Positions 63,373-64,000 of a DNA stretch of 64,000 nt are shown piece by piece (position 1 is the stretch's first letter; every line of letters starts with the position of its first letter). The notes below the pieces were generated by a model. The model had not been told where the DNA came from and did not search any database. It saw only the letters and a list, made by a program, of their open reading frames with translations. The stretch is from Hermatobates lingyangjiaoensis (taxonomy: Eukaryota; Arthropoda; Insecta; Hemiptera; Hermatobatidae), in NCBI GenBank assembly GCA_026182355.1, contig JAPFBL010000103.1, positions 1,798,001 through 1,862,000 on the forward strand, written 5' to 3'. The position numbers and the translations under genes were made by a program.

Positions 63373-64000
63373 GTTTTGAATGTACCACATTCTTCATCAG
63401 GAATAGATTCACCTCAGACAATAAGAGCCAAATGACAGGTACAAACCACAAAATATTCTACAAGAACCAATATACTGATGAATATAAAACTGATGAACGT
63501 GTCTTGAAAGGTATTGTAAAAAGCCATGTTAAATATATTAAGCCTGAGGATAGTTTGACTCTAATAACCTACTACCAAAACCCTTCCATAGGCAGTTTAA
63601 TAATGAAAAATAGTCCTAGCGTAAAAGATTCAAAAGAAACAAATCTTATATATGAGTACTCATGCGATTTCGGGAGCTGCGAGGCCCATAAAAGCTCATA
63701 TATAGGAATGATCACGACTTCATTGTCAAGAAGAATTACAATGCACCTTTCTGCCGGTGCGCCAAAATCTCATACAACAGCACTCTATAAGACAAGACTC
63801 ACAAGTGAAATGATGGTGAATTCCACGAAAATTATTGCTAAAGAAAGAAACCATGTTAAATTACAAATATTAGAAGCATTAATAATTCAAGAAAAGCAGC
63901 CAGCCATAAATATCCAACTTAATAATTCTTGTCGAATTTTAAACTTATTTTCTAACAGGCCAAACCAGATTAGCCAGGTAGTAAGTGAGGCCAACCACCC
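63366..64000 (+). CDS. PLE GIY-YIG endonuclease, second type (cut by window edge)
   Basis: An open plus-strand frame with no stop from 63366 to the window end; the first Met is at 63432, giving 189 codons so far. Residues counted from that Met: linker 20-70 (DERVLKGIVKSHVKYIKPED, YYQNPSIGSLIMKN); endonuclease with LIYEYSCDFGSCEAHKSSYI (GIY-equivalent strand, C-x5-C pair, then YIG), TTSLSRRITMHLSAGAPKSH (catalytic Arg and His) and HVKLQILEALIIQ (catalytic Glu). This is a different PLE endonuclease subtype from 18930-19532, with longer spacing between the Cys residues and SRRxTxHL. All visible catalytic residues are present. The upstream side joins an inverted 5' end at about 63400, so this copy lacks its reverse transcriptase unless it is elsewhere. 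The end lies outside the window. Confidence 0.82.
63368..63400 (-). ncRNA. Hammerhead-ribozyme-like core, PLE-E-type
   Basis: On the minus strand: CTGATGA (63394-63400), extra A, 6-bp hairpin GAATGT-GGT-ACATTC, AAAA, CATG, TC. The GAAA box is AAAA, so activity is doubtful. The start codon of the minus-strand N-terminal piece (ATG of CATG) lies within the helix III word. Confidence 0.6.

Overview
The window is gene-poor, AT-rich nuclear DNA from an animal, most likely an arthropod. The evidence is a tRNA-derived SINE whose 3' tail is (CCTAA)n, equivalent to the arthropod TTAGG telomere unit; an R1-like LINE end; mariner copies; and very many Penelope-like elements (PLEs). There is no bacterial-style gene packing, operon or phage. 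I cannot name the species.

Only one convincing host gene is visible: an intact single-exon protein kinase at 8195-9259, related to the catalytic subunit of cAMP-dependent protein kinase (PKA/PRKX group), with a poly(A) signal just after the stop. A possible decayed C2H2 zinc-finger exon lies near 22.6 kb, and two unrecognised open frames lie in locally GC-richer DNA near 15.1 and 55.5 kb.

Most of the rest is mobile DNA. At least eight sequence groups of PLE ends (called A to H here) occur as inverted pairs, giving palindromes of about 150 to 720 bp, usually beside (TA)n microsatellites. The ends look unrelated between groups, yet almost every one has the same short layout: CTGANGA, one extra base, a small hairpin, GAAA (or decayed AAAA), a short self-complementary word, then TH. 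This is the hammerhead ribozyme core with a helix III that can only form between two RNA copies, as reported for PLEs. PLE protein remnants include two kinds of GIY-YIG endonuclease (18930-19532; 63366 to the window edge), a decayed endonuclease (56035-56520), a reverse transcriptase fragment (49590-50230) and N-terminal pieces (61.1, 61.8 and 63.3 kb).

Layout: 0-5 kb, SINEs, decayed PLE ends and a 72-bp tandem repeat; 5-12.8 kb, mostly plain AT-rich DNA with the kinase; 12.8-15.7 kb, a PLE-A copy, a diverged duplication and an unrecognised open frame; 17.6-21.2 kb, a PLE cluster plus a full-length dead mariner; 24.3-30.3 kb, a dense nest of PLE palindromes; 30-35 kb, plain DNA with SINE and hAT-like fragments; 35-39 kb, PLE palindromes; 39.7-41.6 kb, an R1-like LINE end and a deleted mariner; 45.8-51.5 kb, PLEs including a 724-bp near-perfect palindrome; 52.6-55.8 kb, SINEs, a PLE palindrome and a 119-bp minisatellite; 56-64 kb, another dense PLE cluster ending in an endonuclease frame cut by the window edge.
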